A stretch of 39,863 bases of DNA from Candidatus Burkholderia verschuerenii (lineage in GTDB: Bacteria; Pseudomonadota; Gammaproteobacteria; Burkholderiales; Burkholderiaceae), in the NCBI RefSeq assembly GCF_001189365.1, contig NZ_LFJJ01000025.1, positions 1-39,863 of the forward strand, written 5' to 3'. This document shows, in pieces, positions 10,668 to 19,936 of this stretch (the stretch's first letter is position 1; each line of letters begins with the position of its first letter). The notes under the pieces were generated by a model. It worked only from the letters and a program-made list of their open reading frames with translations. It did not search any database and was not told the DNA's origin. The translations under genes were made by a program, and so were the position numbers.

Positions 10668-11595
10668 ATGGATGAGCAGAAGATCGAAGTGCTCTGGACC
10701 CATCTGCACTGGCTGACCGTGCTCGCGGAGCAAGGCAGCTATACGCGTTTGGGCGTCAGCAAGGCGGCGATGAGCCAGCGGATCGCGGAACTGGAGCGCG
10801 CGGCGGGCGGTGCCGCTCGTCACGCGCACGACGCGCAGCGTGCGTTTCACCGAAGCCGGCCGTCGTCTCGTCGACGATACGCGCGGCCAGTACGAGCATA
10901 TCGCCGCGAGCTTCACGAGCGTGCGGGAAATTGCGGGCGTCGCGCGCGGGCTGATTCGCGTCACCGCGCCGATGGCTTTCTCGCGTCAGCAATTGACACC
11001 GCGTTTGCAGGGCTTTTTGCATGCGCATCCGGACGTGCGCGTACAACTCGATGCATCGGACCGGCTGAGTTCGATCGCGACCGAAGGCTTCGATCTCGCG
11101 ATCCGGCACAGCGCGCAGGCGCTGGAGACGCATGTCGCGTGGAAGTTGTGCGATACGCATTCGGTGATCGTCGCGACGCGCGCGTATCTCAAGCGTCGCG
11201 CCACGCCCGCCACGCCCGCCGATCTCGCCGTGCAAGACTGCCTGTTCTATCCGCGCACGCATTCGTCGGTGTGGTCGTTCGAGAGGAAAGGCTCGCGCAA
11301 GTCATCGGCGGGGCCGCATACGCTGGCGGTCAACGGGCCGTTTTCGGCGAACAATAGTGAAGTGCTGCGCGATGCCGCGCTCGACGATCTGGGCATCGCC
11401 TTGCTGCCGGACTTTACCGCGCAAGCCGCCGTGCAGGCGGGCAAACTCGTGGTGTTACTGCCGGATTGGCGGCCTGTCGGGAGTTTCGCGGAGCATCTTT
11501 ATGTGGTTCGGCCTTATACGCCGCATGTGCCGCGCGCGGTCGCGTTATTCATCGGATATTTGCGCGAGGCATTTGCAAGCGGATTTCCGCTTTAG
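10668..11595 (+). pseudogene. LysR-family regulator divergent from mmsA, +1 frameshift and short deletion
   Basis: ATG at 10668 (MDEQKIEVLW). The N-terminal winged helix is readable: HWLTVLAEQGSYTR-LGVSKAAMSQRIAELERAAG. Two lesions are visible. About four residues expected between GSYTR and LGVSKA (usually AA-x-R) are missing without loss of frame, shortening the helix before the recognition helix. At about 10807-10810 an extra G then shifts the frame. Removing it restores AAGVPLVTRTTRSVRFTEAGRRL and the whole effector-binding domain, which ends at 11595 (restored length about 308 residues). The downstream half is open from 10810, but a product from there would lack DNA binding. The neighbour suggests control of mmsA by a catabolic intermediate. 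Confidence 0.85.
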
Positions 11596-11619
11596 TTTGG
11601 ATTAATCGACTCAATTGCT

Positions 11620-11656
11620 AAAAAGAACGCGCCCCACAACGGAGCGCGTTCTTTTT
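11620..11656. terminator. Strong bidirectional terminator
   Basis: AAAAAGAACGCGC (11620-11632) is exactly complementary to GCGCGTTCTTTTT (11644-11656), with an 11-base loop. The A/T ends give a U-tract on either strand. It sits between the converging LysR gene (stop 11595) and the DUF4148 gene (stop near 11685), so it serves both. Confidence 0.92.
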
Positions 11657-11684
11657 TATTGCTAGGCCTTAAGCGTGTTATTGC

Positions 11685-12005
11685 TTAGTGATGGTCATAC
11701 GTCGGCACGACGTTGTATTGAGTCGCGCCCACTGCACGCGAACCCGATTGCGCCGAACCTTCCGTCACGCCACCGTATGCTACCTGAGCCGTGCCGTTTT
11801 GCGCATCGACGCGGGCTTGAGCGGCTTGAATATCGGCCGGATACTTCGAGTCACTGACGTTGCCCGGGTTATAACCGGCCTTTTCCAGCTGGACGATTTG
11901 CGAGCGCACTTCCGCGCGAGTCACCGGCTGATTCGATTGCGCGAAAGACGCGACGGGTGCTGCAAAAGCGATAGCGACGGCTGCAATTCCAATGAGCTTG
12001 TTCAT
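11685..12005 (-). CDS. DUF4148-type small secreted protein
   Basis: 107 residues with a Sec signal peptide (MNKLIGIAAVAIAFAAPVAS, cleavage after SFA). The mature start QSNQPVTRAEVRSQIVQLEKAGYNP is the hallmark of the Burkholderiales DUF4148 family. It continues with YPADIQAAQARV and ends in a His-rich DHH. The start at 12005 is set by GGAGGTG directly upstream and by the signal peptide; an upstream in-frame start at 12041 lacks both. The family is periplasmic and of unknown function, commonly in many copies per genome. The gene is monocistronic with the strong terminator downstream. Confidence 0.88.
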   Translation of the reverse strand: MNKLIGIAAVAIAFAAPVASFAQSNQPVTRAEVRSQIVQLEKAGYNPGNVSDSKYPADIQAAQARVDAQNGTAQVAYGGVTEGSAQSGSRAVGATQYNVVPTYDHH

Positions 12006-12335
12006 GATGCACCTCCGTTCATGTTGTCGAATGCCGCACACGCTGCCTGGCTTTTTTGCGTTGCTTCGTGTGCGACCGTTGAACAGAGCTTAGGAATTAC
12101 GAGCATCAGGGTAAACACTCAATCCACGAAATCACTTTTAGCAGAATTGCGACTAATAAAGCTCGATTCGCTAAGCCGGAACTATCCTCGAAGGCCTATT
12201 CCTGTCGCGTTTAGCATTGGTTTCTGCTAGAGCAATTGTCGTGCCGATCGCCTATAACATTGATTAAAGCTGCTCATTATCTCGAAGCCGCAACCAGCGA
12301 TGGATCCCGCTCGCACGGGATCAGGGAGAGGGCCC
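12006..12335. other. Intergenic region, divergent promoters, no gene seen
   Basis: About 330 bases separate the DUF4148 start and the NADH dehydrogenase-like start. No supported coding frame or RNA gene was seen. It is AT-richer than the flanking genes and presumably holds both promoters. A stretch near 12323-12331 (AGGGAGAGG) is the ribosome-binding site for the flavoprotein. Confidence 0.4.
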
Positions 12336-13577
12336 TTGAAGCGAATCGTCGTCATAGGCGCGGGTTTCGCCGGACTATGGAGCGCGCTTTCCGCCGCGCG
12401 CAAGCTGGACGAATTGCATGAATCACCCGATCAGGCCGAAGTGCTGATCGTCAATCCACAGCCTTATCACAGTGTGCGCGTGCGCAATTACGAGCAGCCG
12501 CTCGATGCCACGCTGGTGCCGCTCGACGACGTGCTCGGGCCGACCGGCATCCGCTTCCTGCAAGGTAAGGCGAGCGCCGTCGATAGCGTGAACCGCAGCA
12601 TCGCCGTCGAAGGCGATGCCGGCGCGCAGACGATCGACTACGATCGCCTGATTCTCGCGGTCGGCAGCGAGCTGATCCGGCCGAACATCCCCGGGCTCGA
12701 CGAGCACGCGTTCGACGTCGATACCTACGACGGCGCGTGCAAGTTGCAGGCGCATCTGCAGACGCTGCCTGCGCTGCCGGATTCGAGCGGCCGCTACACG
12801 GCGGTGGTGATCGGCGCGGGGCTGACGGGCATCGAACTGGCGGCGGAATTGCCGTCGCGGATGCGCGAAATCGTCGGCGACGCGGACAGCGGCAAGGTGC
12901 GCGTGCTGCTCGTCGATCGCTCGGCGCGCATCGGTCAGGCGATTGGCGGCGCGCAACGCGTGATCGAAGACGCGATGGGCAAGCTGACCGTCGAAATGCG
13001 CCCCGGCGTGTCGCTCGAAGCGCTCGACGGGCAAGGCGTGACGCTCGGCGATGGCGATCGGCGCGAGAAGATCGAGGCGTGCACGGTCGTGTGGTGCGGC
13101 GGCATTCGCGCGAATCCGCTGGCCGCGCAACTGCCCGTCACGCTCGATCCGATGGGCCGCGTTGCCGTCGATACCTTCCTGCGCGTCGAAGGCGTGCCCA
13201 GCGTGTTCGCCGCGGGCGATTGCGCGCGCATCCTGATCGACGGCGTGCGGCCTTCGGTGATGTCCTGCCAGCACGGCCGGCCGATGGGCCGCTTCGCCGG
13301 CAACAACGCGGTCAGCGATCTATACGACGTGGAGATGTTGCCGCTGGAGATCGACTGGTACACGACCATCTGCGATCTCGGCCCGTGGGGCGCGGTCTAT
13401 ACGGAAGGATGGGACAGGCAGCTCGTTTCGTCCGGCGAGAGCGCCAAGGAGACGAAGCGCAGCATCAACGGCGAGCGGATTTATCCGCCGAAGCACGGCA
13501 CGCGAGAGGAGTTGTTCAAGGCGGCGGCGCCTATCGCGCAGACGCCGCCGCATACCGAGCGAATGGACGAACAGTAA
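12336..13577 (+). CDS. FAD-dependent pyridine nucleotide-disulfide oxidoreductase, NADH dehydrogenase type II-like
   Basis: 413 residues, intact. Two Rossmann nucleotide-binding motifs are visible: VIGAGFAGL at residues 6-14 (FAD) and VVIGAGLTGIELAAEL at about 157-172 (NAD(P)H). The third FAD contact is VFAAGDCA. The family transfers electrons from NADH to quinone without proton pumping; other members reduce ferredoxins or dyes, so the acceptor is not proven. The start is taken as TTG 12336 because AGGGAGAGG lies five bases upstream and the glycine motif then begins at the normal distance. An in-frame ATG at 12300 has no ribosome-binding site. It converges with the aldolase gene, whose end is 24 bases away. 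Confidence 0.82.
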   Translation: MKRIVVIGAGFAGLWSALSAARKLDELHESPDQAEVLIVNPQPYHSVRVRNYEQPLDATLVPLDDVLGPTGIRFLQGKASAVDSVNRSIAVEGDAGAQTIDYDRLILAVGSELIRPNIPGLDEHAFDVDTYDGACKLQAHLQTLPALPDSSGRYTAVVIGAGLTGIELAAELPSRMREIVGDADSGKVRVLLVDRSARIGQAIGGAQRVIEDAMGKLTVEMRPGVSLEALDGQGVTLGDGDRREKIEACTVVWCGGIRANPLAAQLPVTLDPMGRVAVDTFLRVEGVPSVFAAGDCARILIDGVRPSVMSCQHGRPMGRFAGNNAVSDLYDVEMLPLEIDWYTTICDLGPWGAVYTEGWDRQLVSSGESAKETKRSINGERIYPPKHGTREELFKAAAPIAQTPPHTERMDEQ

Positions 13578-13601
13578 CGCCGTCCATTTTTTTGCGCCGG
13601 T

Positions 13602-14498
13602 TTAGGACTTTTTAACGGACGCCTGATAGATCTCGTCGATCGACTGTTCGAGCGTCTTGTCGAACTCGGCATCGCTCATCGGCTTCTTCAGCTCGTTGAT
13701 CAGCGCGCGCGAGAAGCTTGCGATCATGCCGTGGTTTTCCGCGAGCTTCTTGCATGCGTCGGTGCGCGTATAGCCGCCCGACAGCGCGACGACGCGCACG
13801 ACACGCGGATGCTCGATCAGCGGACGGTAGAAGTCGGCTTCGTCGGGAATCATGAGCTTGATCATGACCTGGCTCGATTCCGGCAGCGCGTCGAGGCCCT
13901 TGAGCAGTTCGTCGCGGAGAATCTTTTCGCAGGCTTTCTTATCGGCGCTCTTGATCGACACTTCCGGTTCGAGGATCGGCACCAGACCATGCGCGATGAT
14001 CTGCTTGCCCACTTCGAATTGCTGCGCCGCGATCGCCGCAATGCCCTTTTCCGATGCACCGGTGATCACCGAACGCATTTTCGTGCCGAACACGCCGAGC
14101 TTGACCGCGCGAGCGAGGAGCTCGTCGAGGCCGGGGATCGGCTTCATCATCTGCACGCCGTCGGCTTCCGCTTCGAGGCCCTTGTCGACCTTGAGGAACG
14201 GCACCACGCCACGGTCTTCCCACAGGAAAGTCGGCACCGGCTTGCCGCCCGCTTCGCCGTCCATCGTGCGTTCGAACAGGATCGCGCCGATCACCTTGTC
14301 GCCCGTGAAGGACGGCGCCGTCATGATGCGCACGCGCATCTCGTGCATCAGCTTGAACATTTCGGCGTCGCCTTTATAGGCGTCGTCGGGAATTCCGTAC
14401 TGCCGCAATGCGCCCGGCGTCGAACCGCCGCTCTGATCCAGAGCCGCGATGAAACCGTTTTTCTCAGTCATTTGCGCAAGCATTTTTTCGTTAGCCAC
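13602..14498 (-). CDS. fda: Class I fructose-bisphosphate aldolase
   Basis: 298 residues. Cleaves fructose 1,6-bisphosphate to dihydroxyacetone phosphate and glyceraldehyde 3-phosphate through a Schiff base. Recognised from KMLAQMTEKNGFIAALDQSGGSTPGAL near the N-terminus, PVPTFLWEDRGVVPFLKVDKG, and the probable Schiff-base lysine in VMIKLMIPDE. This is the bacterial ~300-residue class I group, distinct from zinc class II enzymes. The start is GTG 14498: AGGAGG sits eight bases before it, while the ATG at 14504 is too close to that site. The downstream reading to KKS is uninterrupted. A small hypothetical gene lies 20 bases upstream on the same strand. Confidence 0.9.
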   Translation of the reverse strand: MANEKMLAQMTEKNGFIAALDQSGGSTPGALRQYGIPDDAYKGDAEMFKLMHEMRVRIMTAPSFTGDKVIGAILFERTMDGEAGGKPVPTFLWEDRGVVPFLKVDKGLEAEADGVQMMKPIPGLDELLARAVKLGVFGTKMRSVITGASEKGIAAIAAQQFEVGKQIIAHGLVPILEPEVSIKSADKKACEKILRDELLKGLDALPESSQVMIKLMIPDEADFYRPLIEHPRVVRVVALSGGYTRTDACKKLAENHGMIASFSRALINELKKPMSDAEFDKTLEQSIDEIYQASVKKS

Positions 14499-14518
14499 GA
14501 ACATCACCTCCTCAAAGT

Positions 14519-15082
14519 TCAAACACCGGAACGTGCGCGAGCAACGAACCGGGCTTCTGGTTCCGCTTTGATAAGTGTAAAGGTTTTGGCACGCGACTTT
14601 CTCGTGCAAATCCGCCATTTCACCGGCATTGGTGCACGAATGGCGCTAAACGACGCTTCAGTGCGCCGCCAACGGGTATTAAACGGCTTTGATCGCGCGC
14701 GCGCGTCGGTGCGTCCGAGCATGAGCCCGAGACGGCGAAGAATCGATGGCGTGTCGATGAATTCGGGAAGCGGCGTCGCTTCGGCGATGTTGTCGACGTC
14801 GGCCACGGGCTCGTGCATGGCGAGCGATGCAGGTGGCGTGGGCGGCATCGGCAGCGCGGCGGGCGTCAGCGCATCGCGTGCGTCGCCGCAGCGGCGATTC
14901 AACGCGCGGCGCGTGTCCGCATCGTCGATCAGCGCCTGCGCAGTCGCCAGTCCGTGCTCGAACTGCAGCGCGTAGGCGACATCGGTGAAGTCCTCGTAAC
15001 GGCCGCTATCGGCCAGTTCGAACGCCAGCGTAACGGTGCGCTGGTGCTTCCATGCGTCGAGATCGTCGTTGCCCGTGCTCAC
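14519..15082 (-). CDS. Hypothetical protein upstream of the aldolase
   Basis: 187 residues from a GTG start at 15082 preceded by GAGGAGGG, a good ribosome-binding site. The first ~75 residues (STGNDDLDAW, then TLAFELADSGRYEDFTDVA and a Cys-containing helix) look like a soluble helical protein with typical codon use. Residues ~76-110 are Pro/Ala-rich. The last ~45 residues are basic and less convincing and run into the aldolase promoter region, so an original stop may have been lost or shifted. Function is not recognised. It could be cotranscribed with the aldolase. Confidence 0.55.
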   Translation of the reverse strand: MSTGNDDLDAWKHQRTVTLAFELADSGRYEDFTDVAYALQFEHGLATAQALIDDADTRRALNRRCGDARDALTPAALPMPPTPPASLAMHEPVADVDNIAEATPLPEFIDTPSILRRLGLMLGRTDARARSKPFNTRWRRTEASFSAIRAPMPVKWRICTRKSRAKTFTLIKAEPEARFVARARSGV

Positions 15083-15210
15083 AGGTGCCCTCCTCTCTGC
15101 GCTGAGGTGGCATCGATGTTAGCCCGAGAGTTGTAAATTTTCGTTGTCGGGCCACAACAGACGATCAAAAAGTCTTACGTATAGCGCGAGCTTTCAGCAC
15201 GACGGCGCGT

Positions 15211-16077
15211 TTAGCCCGCCGCGAACGCCTGCACGGCCCGGTTGAACGCGCCCGGACTCGCCACGTTCATTCCGTGCGATGCCCCGTTGATGGTCGTCCG
15301 CTCGGCGAATTCGATCCACTCTTCGAGCTTCTTGACGTTGTTGCGGAACATGCGCGGGCTTTTCTGGCCGTCGATCAGGAGCGTGCGGCATTTGATGTCG
15401 CGCGCGGCTTCGCGGCTGTAGGCGGGCAGCGGATCGCGGAACTGCTTGGGCAGCGTCAGCACGTTGTCGAGCGCCATCCGGCGAAAGCCTTCCGTGCTCT
15501 TGCTCCAGAAGCCCGGCATGCTGACCGAATCGACGAACATTTCGAGGCCGCGATCGAATTCGCCCTGTTCGATCAACTCGGCGACGCGCGCCCGCAGCGC
15601 GTTGGTCGCGGGCGGCAGCGTCGCCAGCGCGGCCTGCGGCGTGAGTTGCAGCGGACCGCCCGGATCGGCGAGCGTCAGCGATTTGACCAGACGCGGATAC
15701 TCGCGCGCCAGATGAAACGCGACGCAACCGCCGCGCGAATGCCCGACCAGATGCACCGGCGCGATATCCATCGCCTCGATGAATTCGGCCATTTCCGCGA
15801 CGTGCGCGGCCCAGCCGAACTCGCCCTGCACGAAGGCATCGACCGCCGGCCAGTAATGCGACAGGCTCGGCGCGATACAGCGGAAGCCCTTCGCCAGCGG
15901 CGCGAGTTGCGCGCTCCAGTAGCGGTAATCGCACAGCGAGCCGTGGATGAACAGCATCGGCTCGCCCTCGCCGCACTCCACGTAGGGCACGGAAACACCG
16001 GAACGGGTCGTCGCGAAGGACGCCTCCGGCAAGGCAAGCGCGGCAGTCAAAACGGCATGGTCGGTACGGGCATTCAT
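15211..16077 (-). CDS. Alpha/beta hydrolase
   Basis: 288 residues, intact. The fold is clear: oxyanion HG motif in MLFIHGSLCD (41-50), nucleophile elbow VGHSRGGCVA with Ser114, a probable acid in TLLIDGQKSP (Asp236) and the catalytic His269 in INGASHGMN. The substrate cannot be read from sequence; relatives include esterases, haloperoxidase-like and C-C hydrolases. ATG 16077 follows AAAGGAGT at good distance; an upstream in-frame start at 16131 lacks this. A LysR gene diverges from it 102 bases away, the usual arrangement for a dedicated regulator. Confidence 0.85.
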   Translation of the reverse strand: MNARTDHAVLTAALALPEASFATTRSGVSVPYVECGEGEPMLFIHGSLCDYRYWSAQLAPLAKGFRCIAPSLSHYWPAVDAFVQGEFGWAAHVAEMAEFIEAMDIAPVHLVGHSRGGCVAFHLAREYPRLVKSLTLADPGGPLQLTPQAALATLPPATNALRARVAELIEQGEFDRGLEMFVDSVSMPGFWSKSTEGFRRMALDNVLTLPKQFRDPLPAYSREAARDIKCRTLLIDGQKSPRMFRNNVKKLEEWIEFAERTTINGASHGMNVASPGAFNRAVQAFAAG

Positions 16078-16179
16078 GGATTCACTCCTTTCCGACAATA
16101 TGCCCCGCACCGATTCAAAAGAAAATCGCATAATATTGATACGATCCTTCAGTTTCTCTGATACCTACACCTTTGCGCC

Positions 16180-17032
16180 ATGAAATCACTCGACCTCGAC
16201 GTCCTGTCGATGATCGTCGCCGTCGCCGACACGGGCAATATCAGCCGCGCGGCGGAGCTCGTGCATCGCTCGCAATCGGCCGTCAGCATGCAGATCAAAA
16301 CGCTGGAAACCGCGCTGGGCAAGGCGCTGTTCGTGCGCAAGCCGCGCAGCGTAGTGCCGACGCAGGACGGCGAGGTGCTGCTCACCTACGCGCGCCGCAT
16401 GATCGCGCTGCGCGACGAAGCATGGGCGGCGGTCGTGCGGCCGGATGTGACCGGGCGCGTGGTGATCGGCGTGCCGGACGACTACGCGTCGTCGCTTTTT
16501 CCGCCGATTCTTAAGAAGTTCTCGGCGACGTATCCGAAAGTGGAGATTCAGGTGGTCGGCCTGCCGAGCGTCGCGCTCGCGCCGATGGTGAAGGACGGCA
16601 GCGTCGATCTGGTCTGCGCCACTCGCGTGGGCGGGCTGTCCGGCGACTTCGTGCGTCACGAGCCGATGGTCTGGGCCGCCGCGCCCGGCGACACGGAAAT
16701 CTGGAAAGAGCGGCCCTTGCCGATCGCGGTGTTTCTGCCGGGCAGCGTCGCACGCGAAAACGCGATCCGCAGTCTGGAGCACGCGCGCATCGCGTATCGC
16801 ACGTCTTACGAGAGTCCGAGCCTGCTCGGTCTATTGACGATGGCCGAAGCCGGTCTCGCCGTCACGCCACTCGCGCGATGCGCGGTGCCGTCGCATTTCA
16901 CGCTGCTCGGCCCGGCGCAAGGCTTGCCGGAAAATCGGCACGCTGGAAGTGGTGCTGGCGCGCAGCGCGGCGTCGCGCCGTCCGCCGTGCGACTTTCTCG
17001 CCGAGCGGATCATCGCGGAACTCAAGCGCTAA
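16180..17032 (+). pseudogene. LysR-family regulator, C-terminal +1 frameshift
   Basis: ATG 16180. Complete winged helix: LDVLSMIVAVADTGNISRAAELVHRSQSAVSMQIKTLE, then GKALFVRKPRSVVPTQDGEVL. The effector domain begins at GRVVIGVPDDYASSLFPP. Near 16929-16931 an extra G shifts the frame after LGPAQGLP. Omitting it gives [33 protein letters not shown] and a TAA at 17030-17032 (restored about 283 residues). In the shifted frame the protein would run on about 100 residues with an unrelated tail. The damage removes only the last ~34 residues, so DNA binding may survive. Probable target: the divergent alpha/beta hydrolase. Its end overlaps the converging synthase gene by 11 bases. Confidence 0.85.
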
Positions 17033-18071
17033 TCGCGGCTTCGATCGCGCGCATGCGCTTGTCCGCCCAACGGCGCACCAGTCCGTTCGATGCCACCAGC
17101 GGCAGCGACGCCGCCAGAATCCGGTACACATCGTTGCGGCGAATCTTCGAGACGCGCGCGGGGTCGAGCCACGCTTCGTTGTTCGCGAGCAGCACCAGCG
17201 TGTCGAGGCCGATCATGATCGGCCAGAGGCAGGCGAGCCGCAGACGGACGGCATGCGCGGGAATCGCGAGCGTGTAATCGACGGCTTCGCGGTAAAGATC
17301 GAGCGTCGTGCGCAGCGCGTCGCACAGCACGGGACGCGCGTGCGTCGAGGTCTGCGGATTCAGCAGATCCTGCGGCGTGAGTCCATGTCGAGCCAGCATC
17401 GACGACGGCAGATAGCAGCGCCCGATGCGCAGATCGCGGGCGCAATCGCGCAGCACGTTGGTCATCTGCAAGGACTGGCCGAAGCGCACGCCGCGCGTGA
17501 GCATCGTGGCTTCGGGCGCTTTCAGGATGCCGGGCAGATGCGCGCAGGTCATCTTCGTCCAAAATTCGCCGACGCAGCCCGCCACGAGATACGTGTATCG
17601 ATCGAGTTCGCCCGCGCGTTCGAGAGCGACGACCGCGCCCGAGGTTTCGTCGGGAAAGGTGCGCAGATCGAATTCCATGCCGGTCGTGAGCGTGGTCACG
17701 ATGTCGCGCACGGCGGCGGCGTCGCCCGCGCTCAGTTGCGGCAGGATCGCGAGCGTATCGCGCAGGCGTTCGAGCAGCACGCGTTCGTCCGGTTGCGCCT
17801 GCTGCCCCGCCACTTCGTCCGCGATGCTCGCGAGCGCGGCGTCGTCGGGCGCGCCGTTGACCTGCGCGCGCAACGCCAGCAGCAATTCGAGCCGGCGCGG
17901 CGGCGGGATCAGCGAGGTATCGGCGATCGTATCGGCGGCGCGCGCCAGCAGATACGCGAGCCCGATGGGATCACGCATCGCGGGGGGCAGGACGCGCAGC
18001 GTCAGATAAAACGACCGCGAAACGCTCTTCAGAAGCGGGCCGAGAAGATAGGCCCGGGGCGATGGATTCAT
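17022..18071 (-). CDS. Squalene/phytoene synthase family protein
   Basis: 349 residues. Head-to-head prenyl transferase family: condenses two farnesyl (or geranylgeranyl) diphosphates to squalene, presqualene diphosphate or phytoene. [35 protein letters not shown] (18-52) carries the first Asp motif as DTIAD. The second is NVLRDCARD (205-213), and [13 protein letters not shown] matches the central block. The [25 protein letters not shown] region looks more like true squalene synthases than phytoene synthases, but I cannot settle the product. The start at 18071 is chosen by homology; no Shine-Dalgarno is obvious. The frame remains open upstream into broken rlpA and glycosyltransferase sequence, giving an apparent 831-codon fusion that I regard as accidental. 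Confidence 0.85.
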   Translation of the reverse strand: MNPSPRAYLLGPLLKSVSRSFYLTLRVLPPAMRDPIGLAYLLARAADTIADTSLIPPPRRLELLLALRAQVNGAPDDAALASIADEVAGQQAQPDERVLLERLRDTLAILPQLSAGDAAAVRDIVTTLTTGMEFDLRTFPDETSGAVVALERAGELDRYTYLVAGCVGEFWTKMTCAHLPGILKAPEATMLTRGVRFGQSLQMTNVLRDCARDLRIGRCYLPSSMLARHGLTPQDLLNPQTSTHARPVLCDALRTTLDLYREAVDYTLAIPAHAVRLRLACLWPIMIGLDTLVLLANNEAWLDPARVSKIRRNDVYRILAASLPLVASNGLVRRWADKRMRAIEAAISA

Positions 18072-18153
18072 GTGTCGGATCGGAGAGCGGCCATCAGTGG
18101 CCATGCGCGACGATGCGCCGCCGCATTGTATCCGTCCGAGTCGATTCGACACT

Positions 18154-18360
18154 TTATGCCTTGCGATGCTTGCGATGCGGTTGATGCTTCGCGACCTTTT
18201 GCGCTTTGTGCGGCGCACGCGGCAGCGCGGCCACCGCGTCGTGCGTGAGACTCGCCATGTCCTCGCGCGCCTCCCTCGACGACACGCGCTCCAGCTTGAC
18301 GGGCGCGCTGCCGGCGCGTTGCAGGCCGAGCATCGTCGCGGCGGCGTAGGAGAGATCGAG
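18154..18360 (-). pseudogene. rlpA: rlpA C-terminal fragment
   Basis: The minus-strand frame ending at 18154 reads [24 protein letters not shown], the closing strand of the double-psi beta-barrel of RlpA, followed by a basic tail rich in His/Lys ([19 protein letters not shown]). RlpA is a septal-ring peptidoglycan-cleaving lipoprotein. Everything before this point (signal, lipobox, most of the barrel) is missing; upstream lies a sugar-phosphate transferase in a different frame. The fragment is about 68 codons. RlpA beside a squalene/phytoene synthase fits an ancestral rlpA-synthase pair, so the break is probably at the rlpA 5' side. Confidence 0.75.
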
Positions 18361-19517
18361 ATGTCGTCGTGCTGGAGCGCGTGCGGACGCGGTCCCACCA
18401 CCGACATCTCGCCGCGCAGCACGTTGATGAACTGCGGCAGCTCGTCGAGACTCGTGCGGCGCAGGAACGCGCCGACACGCGTCACGCGCTTGTCGTTGCG
18501 GCTCGCCTGCGTGAGCTGGCCGACCGCTTCCGTGTGCACCTTCATCGAACGGAATTTGTAGATTTCGAACTGGCGTCCGTCGATACCCTTGCGGCACAGC
18601 TTGAAGAACACCGGTCCCGGCGACGACATCTTCACCGCCACCGCGATCGCCGCGAGCAGCGGCGCCATGCCCATCAGCACGACGGCCGCGAACACGCGAT
18701 CGAAGATCAGCTTCGGCAGCATCTTGACGTCCGTGATCGGCGACGCGGCGATGTTGATCGCCGGCACGCCCAGCAGATCGACGACCGTCTGGCCGAACAG
18801 CGACAGACTGCGCACGTCGGGAATAAAACGCACGTTGACGAAATCGTCCTTGAATTCGTTGACGAAGCGATGAATCGTCGGCTCCTGCGAAATCGGCAGC
18901 GCCAGCCACAATTCGCGGATATTGCCGTTGCGCACTTCCTGCGCGAGCGCGGCGAACTCGCGTTCGATCAGCACGTTCGCGAGCGCGTCGCCATCCAGCG
19001 GCGCGGTGTTCTCGGTCGGCAGGTCGAACACCATCACCGGGCTGAAGCCCGCTTCGGGACGGCTGCGCATCTGGTCGATCAGAAAATGCGCGTAAGGCGC
19101 GGACCCGACGATGGCGACCGTGCGCTGATTGAAACCTTCGCGCCGCAGCAGCTTGAGGCCCGAATAGACGAGCGTCTTGCTCACGACCAGCAGAACGATG
19201 GTGAACATCGCCCAGTAGCCGAGCCACAGGCGCGACAGCGTATCCGCGCGATGGATGCTGAAGGTCAGCAGCACGCCCGCGCTTTCGACCAGCAGCCATG
19301 CAAGCGCCACGCGCAGCAGCAGTTCGTGGAGCGACTTGCCGCGCCACGACTGATAAACGCCGAGTGCGGGAAAGGTCATCACCATCAACACGCACGAAAA
19401 CGCCAGCATCGTGCCCTGGACTTCGATGACCCAGACAAAGGTCCCTTTGTAGAGCGATGCCGCGAGCGACGCGCCCAGCGCCGCCATGACAATGTCGATG
19501 ACTCTGGAAAACAGCAC
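18361..19517 (-). pseudogene. Undecaprenyl-phosphate sugar phosphotransferase (WcaJ/WbaP/BceB-like), C-terminally truncated
   Basis: Initiating glycosyltransferase of exopolysaccharide synthesis, which moves glucose-1-phosphate (or a similar sugar phosphate) onto undecaprenyl phosphate at the inner membrane. About four N-terminal membrane segments occupy residues 5-110. A CoA-binding-like domain with TVAIVGSAPYAHF follows, then the transferase domain: [69 protein letters not shown]. Homology ends at LQHDD (about 18361). The expected last ~80 residues, including the conserved PGITGWAQV block, are absent and replaced by out-of-frame rlpA sequence. The start is GTG 19517, with an in-frame ATG-AGG-TAA just before it that may mark an older upstream start. 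Catalysis is unlikely. Confidence 0.85.
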
Positions 19518-19936
19518 TTACCTCATATTAATAACAACCGCGTCCAGAGGCGCGGAGAAGAAAGGTGTAACGGGGGATTTGAATCGCCGTTGCTTGCTGT
19601 TGTTGCGTTTATGAGACTGGAATTATTAAGCGGCTGCAACCGCGAAAATATGTCTAAGCGCTTCGCCTTATTTTTTTCTATTTTTTTCCTTGATAAAGCC
19701 TTGCCGGACAAGGGTTTTCGGGATGCGGCAGCGCAAGAAAAATAATTCGACGCGGTTTCGTCCAGGCGACCTTTCAGCCCTTACGAGGCAATATCTTTTC
19801 TAAATATTAATCGCGTGAAAGCGACGGATAATCGTCTGATGATAATAAATAAGCCGCCGGTTTTTTTTTACTTTAAACGCCATTTTTACTCCGTGCTAAA
19901 ACTTGGCTACCGACCAAGCGACAGGAGTTTTCTTTC
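19518..19936. promoter_or_regulatory. AT-rich divergent promoter region of the exopolysaccharide genes
   Basis: 419 bases without a supported gene between two divergent exopolysaccharide genes. It is strikingly AT-rich for this genome, with T-runs near 19670-19690 and 19860-19870, and it probably carries both promoters and nucleoid-protein or regulator sites. ACAGGAG at about 19921-19926 is the manC ribosome-binding site. No clear inverted repeat stands out. Confidence 0.5.

Noticed and set aside
17022..19517. A genuine bifunctional glycosyltransferase-prenyl synthase
   Set aside because: The middle segment is low-complexity Arg/Ser-rich nonsense that overlies recognisable rlpA sequence in another frame; the transferase is cut within its catalytic domain.
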